Shown here piece by piece: positions 16,601 through 24,247 of a stretch of 37,270 nt of DNA; positions within the stretch are counted from its first letter, which is position 1, and every line of letters starts with the position of its first letter. The notes under the pieces were generated by a model. It saw nothing but the letters and a program-made list of their open reading frames with translations, was not told the DNA's origin and did not search any database. This stretch comes from a virus. The stretch is taken from the IMG/VR virus record IMGVR_UViG_3300042691_033785, positions 1-37,270 of that record. One strand, given 5' to 3'. Position numbers and translations under genes: made by a program.

Positions 16601-19254
16601 CTGGAACCAATCCAGCAATGAGTTTGTTAGCAGCCGAAGAATACAACAACACTGTGGTAAATTCAAATGTGCAAGTAGGGGAGATGGAGAACATTGGATT
16701 GAATGAAAAAGTTACCGACGTCTTCGCTACGTCAGCTTTAAAGAGCGCATTCTATTTTGCAGTTACACAAGAAGAGAATAGCGGAGAGATTGGCACTGCT
16801 GAGATTTCATTATTGCATAATGGTACCACAGCTTTTGTTGCTTCTGGTAACGTGTGTCAATCTGGCACAGAAGACCAGGTTGTTTTTGGAGCAGATATCA
16901 CTAACAACAAAGTGAGATTGACTAGTACCGGTTCAACCAATCTTAATTCTGTAAAATATTATCGAGTAGGATTAGGTACCAGCACCACTGCTGCATCATC
17001 TGGCAATGTTGCTACATTAGTATCCACAGGATTAGGATCTACAACTACTGTGCTGGACAGTTGGAGTAAGACCACTTACAGAGCAGCAAGATATTATATC
17101 AGTGCCACATCTGCTAATGGAGAAGTAAGCAACATTGAAGTGAGATTATTCCACGATGGCACACTGTCTTACATCAACACATTCAATGATATCTTTTCTG
17201 GCAACAACACTCTTATCACACTGACTACTGACATATCTGGAGGCAATGTGAGATTATTGGCTTCTTGTAATTTTAACACCACTGTGAGAAGCTATAGAAT
17301 AAGATTAAGTGACTCAGAGTCCGGATCTTCTGGTTCTTATATTAATATTATTGGTGCTACATCAATATCATCTACGACAGGCGAAACATTTGACTCATTT
17401 AATGCTACCACATACAATGGAGCACACTATATTGTTTCCGTTTCTAACAGCACTCTAAACACTGCTGCATTATATGACGTATTTGTAGTCAGCGATGGAA
17501 CCAATGCTTTTGTTTCTTCAAACTATGCATCTTCAGACAACACTGCTCACATAAATTTCACTGTATCACAGGCAGGCAACACAGTTACTCTTAAAGCTGC
17601 AACCTATGATGGTACCAGCTATACACTTAATGCTTATAGAACACATCTATTGAGGGACAATGGTGGTTACAGAGTGTTGGACTCATGGAGCAAGAGTACC
17701 TATAGAGGTGCCAAATACTATATTTCTGCCAGTGCTACCGACACAGGAGAGAAACAAAATATCGAAGTATTGGTTACACACGATGGCACAACTCCTTACG
17801 TAACCACTTACAATCCTTTATACACCGGTAACAGTGCTCTTATGGATTTTGATGTAGAGATAGTGTCTAGTACATTCAACTTATTGGCTAAAAATCCACG
17901 TGAGAAAAATTTTACTGTGAGAATGTATCGAGTAATGTTAACTGATTCTGAATCTAATTCAACCACAACATACAACAAAGTGGTAGGTACCACAAATGTG
18001 GGATCCAGCGAACAGGCCATAGACACATTCGCATCTAATGCTGTTACAGGAGCTCATTACATAGTGACTGCTTACAACGCCACAGAAGCAGTGGCCGAAG
18101 TATCAGAAGTATTTGTGGTTACAGATGGCGCAGATGCCTATGTATCCAGCCATGGTTTATCTACAAAAAATACTGCTAATCTAACATTTACCGCAGCATG
18201 GGCTGGAGGCACAGTGACTCTATCTGCTGCTAGCAGCAGTGGAGGTACCACAGTGGTAAATGCCTACAGAACCAATCTATTGAGAGAGACCAACACAGGA
18301 TTGAACACTATTGACAGCTGGAGCTCATCTTCATTCAGAGGAGCCAAATACTATATTTCTGCCAAAGATACTGATTCTGGAGAAGTCAGCAACGTTGAGG
18401 CTTTACTAGTACACGATGGCAGTGTGGCATATGTGATGCCATACAATCAAGTCAACACCAATATTAACGACACTCCTTTGATCACTCTAGCAGCGGATAT
18501 ATCTGGAGGCAATGTGAGATTATTAGCGAATGCTCCTACATCAGTGAACTACGATGTTAGAATGTACAGGATTAGATTGCAAGATTCGGAAACTGCTAAC
18601 GCAGGAACGTATACCAAAGTATTAAACAGTGTGACTGTAACATCGTCTGCCACAACAGTCGACGAGTGGAGTTCTGTTTCCAACGATGACAGCTCGCAGG
18701 CATATGTGGCTTGTAATTATTTTGTAACAGCTTATAACTCCACTGAAGGCACAGCATCAGCCTATGATGTGTATGTGTCCAGCGAAGGTGTGGTAGCAGC
18801 GGTAGCTAGCAGTTTTGTGTCTTCTAAAAATAATGAAATGTTAACATTTGATGTGATACACACCAACGGAGTGGTGACTCTAAGTGCTATCAGCAACAGC
18901 GGAGGAAATACTACAGTGAACGCCTACCGATGGAATATACCTAAACCTGCTACTGTGGATCCATTTAAAACACTAGACTCATGGAATAAAACCCTTTATC
19001 GTGGTGCCAAATACTTCATCACAGTGTCAGCTACCAACCTAGGAGAGTATGATGCTCAGGAAGTGGCAGTGGTACACAATGGCACAGATGCTTACAATAC
19101 TGTGTATAACCTTGTAACCACAGGTAATTCATACCCTACAGGACTGATAAGCATCACATCTGATGTGCAAGGTAGCTTGGTAAGATTAAAAGCCACATCA
19201 AATGGTGAATCTATACTGAAAGTTACCATGGTTAGACACAGAACTGTGGTATAA
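13681..19254 (+). CDS. Giant modular tail fibre with ten C-terminal tandem domains (1857 aa)
   Basis: 1857 residues. The start (MSSGRIKSGKVKKIAPTAV) is basic and unlike the other fibres. Residues about 75-115 carry ITFVGDDSTGTG. A few SSDSTAIQINDAVNI repeats follow, then a block at about 240-580 homologous to the 6234 protein (same HDDLAGLQGG, EFYHLT, EYTGTGTG ending). From about residue 735 to the end are ten tandem units of roughly 90-110 residues with the pattern D-x-W/F, Y-x-(G/S)A-x-Y, DGT, G-x-V-x-L, YR-x-x-L. The last seven alternate between a 'DSWSK..YRGAKYYIS' type and a 'GAHYIVTAYN' type. Such repeats suit a long elastic stalk or a multivalent receptor-binding end (inference). No strong Shine-Dalgarno; GGCAAAGA precedes the ATG. 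Confidence 0.8.
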   Translation: MSSGRIKSGKVKKIAPTAVSADRYNFIQLSETEPDLGVPASTGYVLTSDTSGNRSWVLAASTLETSPITFVGDDSTGTGVNLGETFKFKGGNNITTAVIGDEITISVSKILDVNELSSSDSTAIQINDAVNINGLLTVSNSINVDGLYIYNNNITTTRTNDNLVLSASASGRVYVEDDFEVTGTAYLNNVTVTGTATLPVIKTNSISSDDSTTILIDDSVSVSGTLTVGNAVINRIVTNDSSDININGAPVNFAAGGEVLYKNTATLDNLADVHIENPQLDQFIRYNGVEWVNGSGAAVSAGVGVSFYLADPTITATGANNDNEIITMQNFPGTAGEQTVSKAINNTTDIIAAFETAALNRTAIDAGNWSFINHAYVDTSSGTTTIANYIYKAVPFVTGTVTITGTGTSRTATASAGTPFATSAIDASATNTTASFLQTPQGLYQITARSSDTVVTITTPTTYTNESAVAGTVWKKLFGTAQSPVVNSTVTANYNIDATEPLYSITAATKLAMIVFGTTTTAITLTYVYDGQNNASLVVSPLSLRHDDLAGLQGGTVDEFYHLTQSEYTGTGTGNFVRASAPTIANPSVTGTLNVNEIASSDSTAIQINDGVNISGTLNAKTLVTTNISSEDSTAIQFNDGINVVGSVRLSGLQYPNVIGENGQVLSSDGTGNVEWATLTGGGGSNVAADSVTFTGFGSNNIVISDPNISVDLAGVVQYGSVDDSQAIGSSQGTFDTWSANDYDSAFYIAATLNNDAVEYATASISAATDGEAAFVGSGGVVSTGDQGQITFSAGFANPNVTIYGTGSTSNNTASYLRIALGDSTTTSSTTSQAMAVVNTITVSATIVTANISVGDTVGITTAPKIADQFTGTSNDSTVAYDSAFYLAVSKDEVSGEVGTSLVSLVQDGTDVYTSTYGLTASGDNDNQMSYSATLADLDEDSTYETVRLYATGTTNLNSLKYHRINLGPSTVESGTNPAMSLLAAEEYNNTVVNSNVQVGEMENIGLNEKVTDVFATSALKSAFYFAVTQEENSGEIGTAEISLLHNGTTAFVASGNVCQSGTEDQVVFGADITNNKVRLTSTGSTNLNSVKYYRVGLGTSTTAASSGNVATLVSTGLGSTTTVLDSWSKTTYRAARYYISATSANGEVSNIEVRLFHDGTLSYINTFNDIFSGNNTLITLTTDISGGNVRLLASCNFNTTVRSYRIRLSDSESGSSGSYINIIGATSISSTTGETFDSFNATTYNGAHYIVSVSNSTLNTAALYDVFVVSDGTNAFVSSNYASSDNTAHINFTVSQAGNTVTLKAATYDGTSYTLNAYRTHLLRDNGGYRVLDSWSKSTYRGAKYYISASATDTGEKQNIEVLVTHDGTTPYVTTYNPLYTGNSALMDFDVEIVSSTFNLLAKNPREKNFTVRMYRVMLTDSESNSTTTYNKVVGTTNVGSSEQAIDTFASNAVTGAHYIVTAYNATEAVAEVSEVFVVTDGADAYVSSHGLSTKNTANLTFTAAWAGGTVTLSAASSSGGTTVVNAYRTNLLRETNTGLNTIDSWSSSSFRGAKYYISAKDTDSGEVSNVEALLVHDGSVAYVMPYNQVNTNINDTPLITLAADISGGNVRLLANAPTSVNYDVRMYRIRLQDSETANAGTYTKVLNSVTVTSSATTVDEWSSVSNDDSSQAYVACNYFVTAYNSTEGTASAYDVYVSSEGVVAAVASSFVSSKNNEMLTFDVIHTNGVVTLSAISNSGGNTTVNAYRWNIPKPATVDPFKTLDSWNKTLYRGAKYFITVSATNLGEYDAQEVAVVHNGTDAYNTVYNLVTTGNSYPTGLISITSDVQGSLVRLKATSNGESILKVTMVRHRTVV
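14401..15414 (+). repeat. Paralogous ~340-codon fibre block, copy 2
   Basis: Encodes DININGAPVNF through TGTGTGNFVR, the counterpart of 9390-10410. Many stretches are near identical at DNA level. Confidence 0.85.
15881..19254 (+). repeat. Ten tandem ~100-residue coding repeats
   Basis: Units begin near TFDTWSANDY, ADQFTG, TDVFATS, VLDSWSKTTY, TFDSFNATTY, VLDSWSKSTY, AIDTFASN, TIDSWSSSSF, TVDEWSS and TLDSWNKTLY. The repetition is clear in protein and much weaker in DNA, so the array is old. Confidence 0.8.
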
Positions 19255-19290
19255 TTTTACCAAACAGTTGACAGATCTCTATTTTCGTGT

Positions 19291-19298
19291 TATAAATA
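19291..19298 (+). promoter_or_regulatory. Late promoter octamer TATAAATA (perfect)
   Basis: Exact TATAAATA. Predicted +1 at 19304 gives a 45-base, A/C-rich, apparently unstructured leader with AAAGGAG at 19334-19340. Confidence 0.8.
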
Positions 19299-19348
19299 TA
19301 GTCGACACAACAAAAACACAAACACACACACAGAAAGGAGTTTTTATT

Positions 19349-19738
19349 ATGTCAAACATTAAATCAAAAAGCGGCTACGAAATACGTGCCGATCTATTAG
19401 GACTTGCGAAACAAATCGCTGAGTTCAACTACACAATCAAACAAGCCGAGTACGAGTACAGCCTAAAAAAAGATGGTGACCAAGTGGTTGCTGAATTCAA
19501 GGCTCCAGTAGTGACTGCGGAAGACATCATTGATACAGCAAAGAAATTCAATGACTTTGTAACCAACGGTCAGAACTACAACGAACAAGCTCAAATCTTG
19601 GTTGAGAACGTGAAGAAGTTCAATGAAAGAGTTCAGGAAAGTTTTAAACCTGAAACCATTCAGAAGAATGTGAAAGAATTTCAAGACAATGTTCAGAAAT
19701 TCTATTCAGTTTTCACAAACGGTGTAGCTAAAAACTAA
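19349..19738 (+). CDS. Conserved phage protein of unknown function (129 aa)
   Basis: The ATG at 19349 is chosen over an upstream in-frame start because a perfect late promoter (19291) and AAAGGAG (19334-19340) lie between them. The 129-residue product begins MSNIKSKSGYEIRADLLGLA, a motif I associate with a conserved unknown protein of marine T4-like phages (memory, not searched). It is largely helical and charged: AKQIAEFNYTIKQAEYEYSL, then TAEDIIDTAKKFNDFV and a C-terminal region rich in VKKFNERVQ-like segments that could form coiled coils. Perfect promoter, strong ribosome binding site and its own terminator suggest an abundant, independently expressed product. Confidence 0.8.
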   Translation: MSNIKSKSGYEIRADLLGLAKQIAEFNYTIKQAEYEYSLKKDGDQVVAEFKAPVVTAEDIIDTAKKFNDFVTNGQNYNEQAQILVENVKKFNERVQESFKPETIQKNVKEFQDNVQKFYSVFTNGVAKN

Positions 19739-19753
19739 TACCCAAAAACGACT

Positions 19754-19783
19754 CACTGAGCTCGGCAACGGGCTCAGTGTTTA
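19754..19783 (+). terminator. Probable rho-independent terminator
   Basis: CACTGAGC and GCTCAGTG form a perfect 8-bp stem around a 10-base loop, followed by a short T-rich tail (TTTAATT). It follows the 19349 gene by 15 bases. Confidence 0.7.
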
Positions 19784-19798
19784 ATTAGGATTAAAAAA

Positions 19799-19975
19799 AT
19801 GCAACCGTATAATGAATGCGAAAATCGCTGGTTGAATAAAATTAAGAAAAAAGTAAAAGATCATTACGAGAAACACGAGCCTTTGTATGCAGCTCTGTCT
19901 GGTATCATGCTAGTGGCTCTATTAATTTTGGCCTTAATAACATCACTGGACAGTTTCTTTGAAATAGGCAACTAA
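19799..19975 (+). CDS. Small single-pass membrane protein (58 aa)
   Basis: A 58-residue frame starting MQPYNECENRWLNKIKKKVK and ending FFEIGN. The N-terminal half is strongly basic (KIKKKVKDHYEKHE) and is followed by one hydrophobic stretch of about 21 residues (ALSGIMLVALLILALITSL), typical of a transmembrane helix with the basic side in the cytoplasm. AGGA at 19787-19790 lies 8 bases upstream of the ATG. It lies just after the terminator of the 19349 gene, so it may depend on read-through. Small one-helix phage proteins include holins, antiholins and superinfection-exclusion proteins, but no family is recognised and there is no lysin gene next to it. Confidence 0.6.
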   Translation: MQPYNECENRWLNKIKKKVKDHYEKHEPLYAALSGIMLVALLILALITSLDSFFEIGN

Positions 19976-20005
19976 TATAGTTGAGCTATTTTAGATAATT
20001 ACAGT

Positions 20006-20245
20006 ATGTTCAATCCAATGGACTTCTTTCCTAGTTTCGTGTCCTCACAGACAGAACCTGTGCATGTATCCAACATAGAAATTGATCCTAACGCAGGCAA
20101 TTTTCAAGAATACACCTACGAATTAGAATGGATGGAAGCTCACTGGAATCATGTGTATAAGTGTATAGACATGGTTACTGCTTATTGGTATCCGTGGATA
20201 GATCGATCAGCTCTACAAAAAATGTATCCTGATCTAAACAATTAA
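20006..20245 (+). CDS. Hypothetical protein (79 aa)
   Basis: A 79-residue aromatic-rich protein (MFNPMDFFPSFVSS at the start; EWMEAHWNHVYKCIDMVTAYWYPWIDRS in two halves toward the end). Not recognised. No signal peptide; the aromatic stretch is too polar for a clear membrane helix. No clear Shine-Dalgarno; an AT-rich TTTTAGATAAT lies upstream of the ATG with spacing like the leaderless genes but poor match to the octamer. Its stop overlaps by 12 bases the 3' end of the convergent Nudix gene. Probably real given the compact layout, function unknown. Confidence 0.6.
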   Translation: MFNPMDFFPSFVSSQTEPVHVSNIEIDPNAGNFQEYTYELEWMEAHWNHVYKCIDMVTAYWYPWIDRSALQKMYPDLNN

Positions 20246-20662
20246 ATCTAATATAGTTTGTAATTTGCCTTTGATACTTTTATTATTAAGAGTATTTCTT
20301 AATCCTGCATGAAGATTTTTTGGCCAGCATTCAAACGCACACCAAGCATATGAGCTGTGTTCTTCATTTAATTGTGGCAAAAATTCTTCAGAGACGCAGA
20401 TTACGTATGTATTGAAAAAAAACTTTTGATCATTGCTGGTGAATAATTCTAATGGTATTACTTTTTTAAAGGCAGCAGTTAAGCCAATTTCTTCTAGAAT
20501 TTCTCTTTTTAGTCCTTCAAATGCACTCTCTGTGTATTTGTTTCTTCCTCCCACTAATCCCCACATGCCACGAGTTTTTTCATCATTGCGTTGTAGAAAT
20601 AGAAATCTTTTCGTATTTACTGCGTAAAACAACGCACCAGAACATATGATATTTTCTTGCAT
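20234..20662 (-). CDS. Nudix hydrolase (142 aa)
   Basis: A complete Nudix box fits G-x5-E-x7-REUxEExGU at residues 39-61: G39, E45, R53-E54, E57-E58, G60 (GGRNKYTES, then REILEEIGL). The three glutamates bind the metal that drives hydrolysis of nucleoside diphosphates linked to another group. RNDEKTRGMWGLVGGR upstream of the box is typical of MutT or dinucleotide-type members. Substrate cannot be set from sequence; T4-like phages carry Nudix enzymes for nucleotide clean-up or cap removal. It follows gp15 by 7 bases on the minus strand and probably shares its transcript, although AT-rich TATAATAATTAG just before the ATG might be a degenerate own promoter. Size is normal for the family. Confidence 0.9.
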   Translation of the reverse strand: MQENIICSGALFYAVNTKRFLFLQRNDEKTRGMWGLVGGRNKYTESAFEGLKREILEEIGLTAAFKKVIPLELFTSNDQKFFFNTYVICVSEEFLPQLNEEHSSYAWCAFECWPKNLHAGLRNTLNNKSIKGKLQTILDLIV

Positions 20663-20669
20663 CTAATTA

Positions 20670-22055
20670 TTATAGCACGAGTGTCCACTTGCCTGCAATA
20701 TAGATACCTTCGTAACTCTTAACCCAGTTTGTGCCGTTGTATTTGTATTGAATACCTGTGTTAAGATTGGTAACATATTCCACTGTGGAATCAAAATCTG
20801 CTGCCGACCATACCACACTCCATGTATCAGTAGCACTGTTATATTGTACAATATCATTGGCTTGAGCATTTAATCCGCCTTGCCAGTATTGTGTGCTGTC
20901 TCCAATATCTGCTGTAATAAGATATCTTGTACCATTAGTTGGAGCAACACTAGCATCAAATGTTAATGGATTTATAATTTTATTAACAGATGGTATAGTG
21001 TTGGCAGGTATTGTATCACTGTCAATATTCAATAGAAGAATAGTTTCATCTAGAGGAGATACTGATATGGTACCCACTACTTCATTGCCGTTTTCTTGTT
21101 CTAATTTAATTTGACTCAAACCGTTTGTAATTCTTCCATATTGATTTAATAATATGTTCCAGTTTATTGGAGGACCAAATTGTTCAAAAGGATCTAGCGT
21201 TGTTTCTGCTCGAGCGCCTGTGTAGAATCCATCTCCACCTGAACTTACATTGGTGCCTGTACTGCCTAATATTCTCAACTGATTACCTGTTAATAATAAA
21301 GCATAGTTGTTAGGAGTTACATAAGATTTTGATATTAGAGTACCATCTATTAATCCTTCAGAAATACCACCGTTGTCATCATATACACTCATAATAATTT
21401 TTTGTATTACTCCTAATTTGGAAACTTTAACTGGTGGTGACAACCATATAGGCATGCTGAAGCTAATCGACGCCACGTCTATCTCTGTATCAGCACCCAC
21501 CGGAATGGTTCTTGAACTGAATGTTATTCCTGTCAGCTCAATATAACTCAAGCTGGTCCAATCGATATAGTTGTCACTCTTTTGAATTTCAAAATCTGGA
21601 TTAAAAAGATACAGAATTTGTTCTAATATCTGTAATTTCATATCTGTATTTGTGGTATAGATATCAGCGTTAACATTTAATCTAAATGGACTTGGCATTA
21701 CTTTTTCTATAGTATATCCAGCTCCTAGAGTGTTGTCATATTCTCCAGTTGCTTCATTATAATTTCTTTCTTTGAGATGTTGTTTTTCTATATGATAAGG
21801 ATTTTGCATTCTTTCTCGGTCATATTCTAATGCTGTGATATATGCAGCAATTTTTGGTGCTGATTGTAGAGCATTTTCACTGTTATTTCTAATAATGTTG
21901 GCCACTTGACGAGTCATGTCACCATAGGTCACTGGCACTTGTCGTAATTGTACCACACCATCTTTGCCTTTGCCCAATTCAATAGAAAAATTACTCAATA
22001 CTCTAACGAATTGAGTCATAAATTTTCTAATCTGTCCGTCGTAAAAATGCAACAT
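20670..22055 (-). CDS. 15: Tail completion and sheath stabiliser protein gp15-like (461 aa)
   Basis: Residues 1 to about 260 resemble T4 gp15: an N-terminal YDGQIRKFMTQFVRVLSNFS segment, VPVTYGDMTRQ (T4: VPITYASK), a PSPFRLNVNADIYT strand and LEQILYLFNPDF (T4: VEQILPYFQPHF). gp15 forms the ring that ends the tail, locks sheath and tube, and contacts the neck. The protein is about 190 residues longer than T4 gp15 (272). The extra C-terminal part holds GTRYLITADIGDS, DIVQYNSATDTWSVV and YKYNGTNWVKSYEG, the same 'Y-N-G-x-x-W' beta modules seen inside the sheath insertion. The start overlaps the gp14 stop by one base (TAATG), implying coupled translation. Confidence 0.85.
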   Translation of the reverse strand: MLHFYDGQIRKFMTQFVRVLSNFSIELGKGKDGVVQLRQVPVTYGDMTRQVANIIRNNSENALQSAPKIAAYITALEYDRERMQNPYHIEKQHLKERNYNEATGEYDNTLGAGYTIEKVMPSPFRLNVNADIYTTNTDMKLQILEQILYLFNPDFEIQKSDNYIDWTSLSYIELTGITFSSRTIPVGADTEIDVASISFSMPIWLSPPVKVSKLGVIQKIIMSVYDDNGGISEGLIDGTLISKSYVTPNNYALLLTGNQLRILGSTGTNVSSGGDGFYTGARAETTLDPFEQFGPPINWNILLNQYGRITNGLSQIKLEQENGNEVVGTISVSPLDETILLLNIDSDTIPANTIPSVNKIINPLTFDASVAPTNGTRYLITADIGDSTQYWQGGLNAQANDIVQYNSATDTWSVVWSAADFDSTVEYVTNLNTGIQYKYNGTNWVKSYEGIYIAGKWTLVL

Positions 22056-23215
22056 TAGTTGTCAGCCTTTGGTTTTAGAGCATTCGTTAATGTTTGTCTC
22101 TGCTCCACAGTTAATCCATTAATTGTAGTAGTGTTACTGTTATTAACAAAACCAGTTTTAAATGTATTTCTAGTATTGTTGTTAGTTGTGGTTAATCTCA
22201 CACTGTCTTCCACTTTGATCCATCGTATACCATCGAATCGGAATAATCTATTAGGTAAGAAATCTAATCTTAAGAAATAATCACCTTTGTTGACATTTGA
22301 TGTTGGAAAACTGGTTCCTGCACCTGCAACATATCCATTAGGTGGTATGCCATCACCGTTATAATAGAATCCGTAGTGGCTGCTAGCTGGTGTGTCTATC
22401 ACAGCATTGATAGGTTGATCTGACGAAATAGATTCGTTAGAGTTTACTCCTTCTAATCGTATATTACCTCGCTCATCGATAGGCGTAACATAAAATTGTT
22501 TATAATTAAATCCTGATTTTGGAGCATCTGCCTCAGCTTGAGCAATAATAGCATCGTTGATTTCTTTTTCTTTGTTATAGGTACTCATGTAACTTGCAAG
22601 AGAACCCTCGGTGGTAGCATCTCCTATTATATCTCGGAATTCTTGACTGTCCACTATTGTTTTTAATTTTAATCTTAATAGGTGTGGCCAATATGTGGGA
22701 GAAAAACCTTCTGCTGATCTATTCACATCTTCAATAACATAGAATCTTTTTAGAGCTATAGGTATACTAGCATCTAAACTGTAATCATCTTTTAAATTAG
22801 GAAATTCTACCACATCACCTGACATGGGTTTTCTACCCAATCTTTCCACTACATCATTTAAATGCACTGTTAGGAATAGTGTATCGTTTTGTAAAAACAT
22901 ACCGAATTGACTGAGATTAAAATCCGTATCTTGCACGTTGTAGATACCTCTAATAACATATACGTCTGCATCGTATTTTCTGTCTCTATTTTCTAAGAAA
23001 AGTAGATCTTGTATGGTTCTTTCGCCCAGTGTGCTTTCGGCAGGTAATGTAGGACTAGCAGGTCCGTCTTTGTTAGTTGCTCCTTGATCGTATGTGCCTA
23101 TGTATTTGTGCAAAAAGATGTCCACTCCGCCCACTTGGAACATCTCATTTATATTGCGATCAAAGAACCTATAATCGTTGCCTTTTTCTGGCTTGTATAT
23201 TGATAAACGTGGCAT
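22055..23215 (-). CDS. 14: Neck protein gp14-like (386 aa)
   Basis: Start chosen at 23215 (MPRLSIYKPEKGNDYRFFDR): a perfect late promoter TATAAATA at 23224-23231 lies inside the longer alternative frame. The body (MFQVGGVDIFLHKYIG, FGMFLQNDTLFLTVHLND, GDVVEFPNLKDDY, FYVIEDVNRS) matches the T4 gp14 pattern seen in marine myoviruses; T4 gp14 has GVECYYVPREY and GDLIYFPM at the matching places. gp14 and gp13 form the neck that joins head and tail. A C-terminal GDYFLRLDFLPNRLFRFDGI module is extra relative to T4. Predicted mRNA leader is 3 bases. It is divergent from gp13 and coupled to gp15. Confidence 0.85.
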   Translation of the reverse strand: MPRLSIYKPEKGNDYRFFDRNINEMFQVGGVDIFLHKYIGTYDQGATNKDGPASPTLPAESTLGERTIQDLLFLENRDRKYDADVYVIRGIYNVQDTDFNLSQFGMFLQNDTLFLTVHLNDVVERLGRKPMSGDVVEFPNLKDDYSLDASIPIALKRFYVIEDVNRSAEGFSPTYWPHLLRLKLKTIVDSQEFRDIIGDATTEGSLASYMSTYNKEKEINDAIIAQAEADAPKSGFNYKQFYVTPIDERGNIRLEGVNSNESISSDQPINAVIDTPASSHYGFYYNGDGIPPNGYVAGAGTSFPTSNVNKGDYFLRLDFLPNRLFRFDGIRWIKVEDSVRLTTTNNNTRNTFKTGFVNNSNTTTINGLTVEQRQTLTNALKPKADN

Positions 23216-23223
23216 ACTAACCA

Positions 23224-23231
23224 TATTTATA
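23224..23231 (-). promoter_or_regulatory. Late promoter octamer TATAAATA (perfect), gp14 operon
   Basis: Minus-strand TATAAATA, predicted +1 at 23218, 3-base leader to ATG at 23215. It lies back to back with the gp13 promoter, 14 bases apart. Confidence 0.7.
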
Positions 23232-23245
23232 GAAAAGACAGCAGC

Positions 23246-23253
23246 CATAAATA
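23246..23253 (+). promoter_or_regulatory. Late promoter octamer CATAAATA, gp13
   Basis: CATAAATA followed by TCCAT and then the ATG at 23259. Predicted +1 is the A of the start codon. Confidence 0.65.
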
Positions 23254-23258
23254 TCCAT

Positions 23259-24017
23259 ATGTCAGAGTTACAAACAGCACAACAAGAAGTATTTGAATAC
23301 GTTAAAACTAACCTAGGCGACGGTATGATTGAGGTGGAATTAGACCCAAAACACTACCAAGTTGCACTGGAAAGAGCCATAAACCGTTTTAGACAAAGAT
23401 CTAATAATTCTGTAGAAGAGAGCTATTCTTTCTTAGATCTTAAAGAAAATCAAAACAAATACATTCTACCTGACGAAGTTATTAATGTTAGAGAAATGGC
23501 ACGAGCAACAGTAGGTACTCGAGGAGATGGTCAAGGAGGAACTCTTTTTGAACCATTTAATTTGGCCTACACTAATACCTATCTTATGCGAGCAGGTGCA
23601 GCTGGTGGTTTAGCGACTTATTATGCTTTTGCGTCTTATCAAGAATTAGTAGGAAAAATGTTTGGTTCATTTATTCAATTTCATTATGACAATGCAACAA
23701 AAACTTTAACTATAACACAGCGTCCAAGAATTGATACAGAAAGAGTTTTATTACATACAGATAATTTTAGACCAGACATAACTCTATTAAAAGATATCTA
23801 CAGCAAACCGTGGTTGAGAGATTATACTCTAGCAGTTTGTAAAGTTATGTTAGGTGAAGCAAGAAGTAAATTTGGAACTATCAATGGTCCACAGGGTGGA
23901 ACCACTTTAAATGGCGAAACATTAAAACAAGAAGGCATGGCACTAATGGAAAAATTAGATCAAGAAATTGTTCTGAATATGGATGGTGGTGCGGCAACTA
24001 GTTTTATTATCGGTTAA
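23259..24017 (+). CDS. 13: Neck protein gp13-like (252 aa)
   Basis: Start at 23259 (MSELQTAQQEVFEYVKTNLG); an upstream in-frame ATG would run through the gp14 coding region and the promoter. The sequence VELDPKHYQVALERAINRFR, SVEESYSFLDL and YILPDEVINVREM is characteristic of the gp13-type head-tail connector of marine T4-like phages. gp13 sits on the portal after packaging and, with gp14, makes the collar that accepts the finished tail. The C-terminal half contains the conserved WLRDYTLAVCKVMLGEARSK stretch, followed by FGTINGPQGG. No Shine-Dalgarno is visible. Length is close to T4 gp13 (about 309) minus terminal extensions. Confidence 0.85.
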   Translation: MSELQTAQQEVFEYVKTNLGDGMIEVELDPKHYQVALERAINRFRQRSNNSVEESYSFLDLKENQNKYILPDEVINVREMARATVGTRGDGQGGTLFEPFNLAYTNTYLMRAGAAGGLATYYAFASYQELVGKMFGSFIQFHYDNATKTLTITQRPRIDTERVLLHTDNFRPDITLLKDIYSKPWLRDYTLAVCKVMLGEARSKFGTINGPQGGTTLNGETLKQEGMALMEKLDQEIVLNMDGGAATSFIIG

Positions 24018-24053
24018 TTCTTTTTATTATCTTAGAATTCTTTAAAACTTCAG

Positions 24054-24061
24054 ATTAAATA
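24054..24061 (+). promoter_or_regulatory. Late promoter octamer ATTAAATA
   Basis: Predicted +1 at 24067, 4-base leader to ATG at 24071. Confidence 0.45.
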
Positions 24062-24070
24062 TATTTGATT

Positions 24071-24247
24071 ATGGCTAACACAGGCATTAAAAAAATTCAC
24101 GATCTAACACTCGAAGAGCTAGAAGATCTAGTAACCGCATTGGAAAATATGAGCAGAATCGCCGACAAACCTGCAATGCGAAAACAAATATTAAACACTG
24201 TTAAAAAAACTCAGCAAGAGATTGCAAAAAGATTAAAAAACCTGTAA
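24071..24247 (+). CDS. Small helical protein (58 aa)
   Basis: A 58-residue charged helical protein (MANTGIKKIHDLTLEELEDL, then MSRIADKPAMRKQILNTVKK and a KRLKNL end). A TTG two codons upstream is also in frame but the ATG is preferred. Not recognised. The amphipathic helical pattern suggests a small binding or assembly factor; basic C-terminus could contact nucleic acid. It lies between gp13 and a dNMP kinase, with an ATTAAATA late element just before it and no Shine-Dalgarno. Function unknown. Confidence 0.6.
   Translation: MANTGIKKIHDLTLEELEDLVTALENMSRIADKPAMRKQILNTVKKTQQEIAKRLKNL

Noticed and set aside
20667-20675. Late promoter before the Nudix gene
   Set aside because: TATAATAA does not match xxTAAATA well and the gene can be served by the gp14-gp15 transcript.
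23178-23258. Upstream extension of gp13
   Set aside because: It would overlap gp14's start and both late promoters, and MSELQ at 23259 fits the family's N-terminus.
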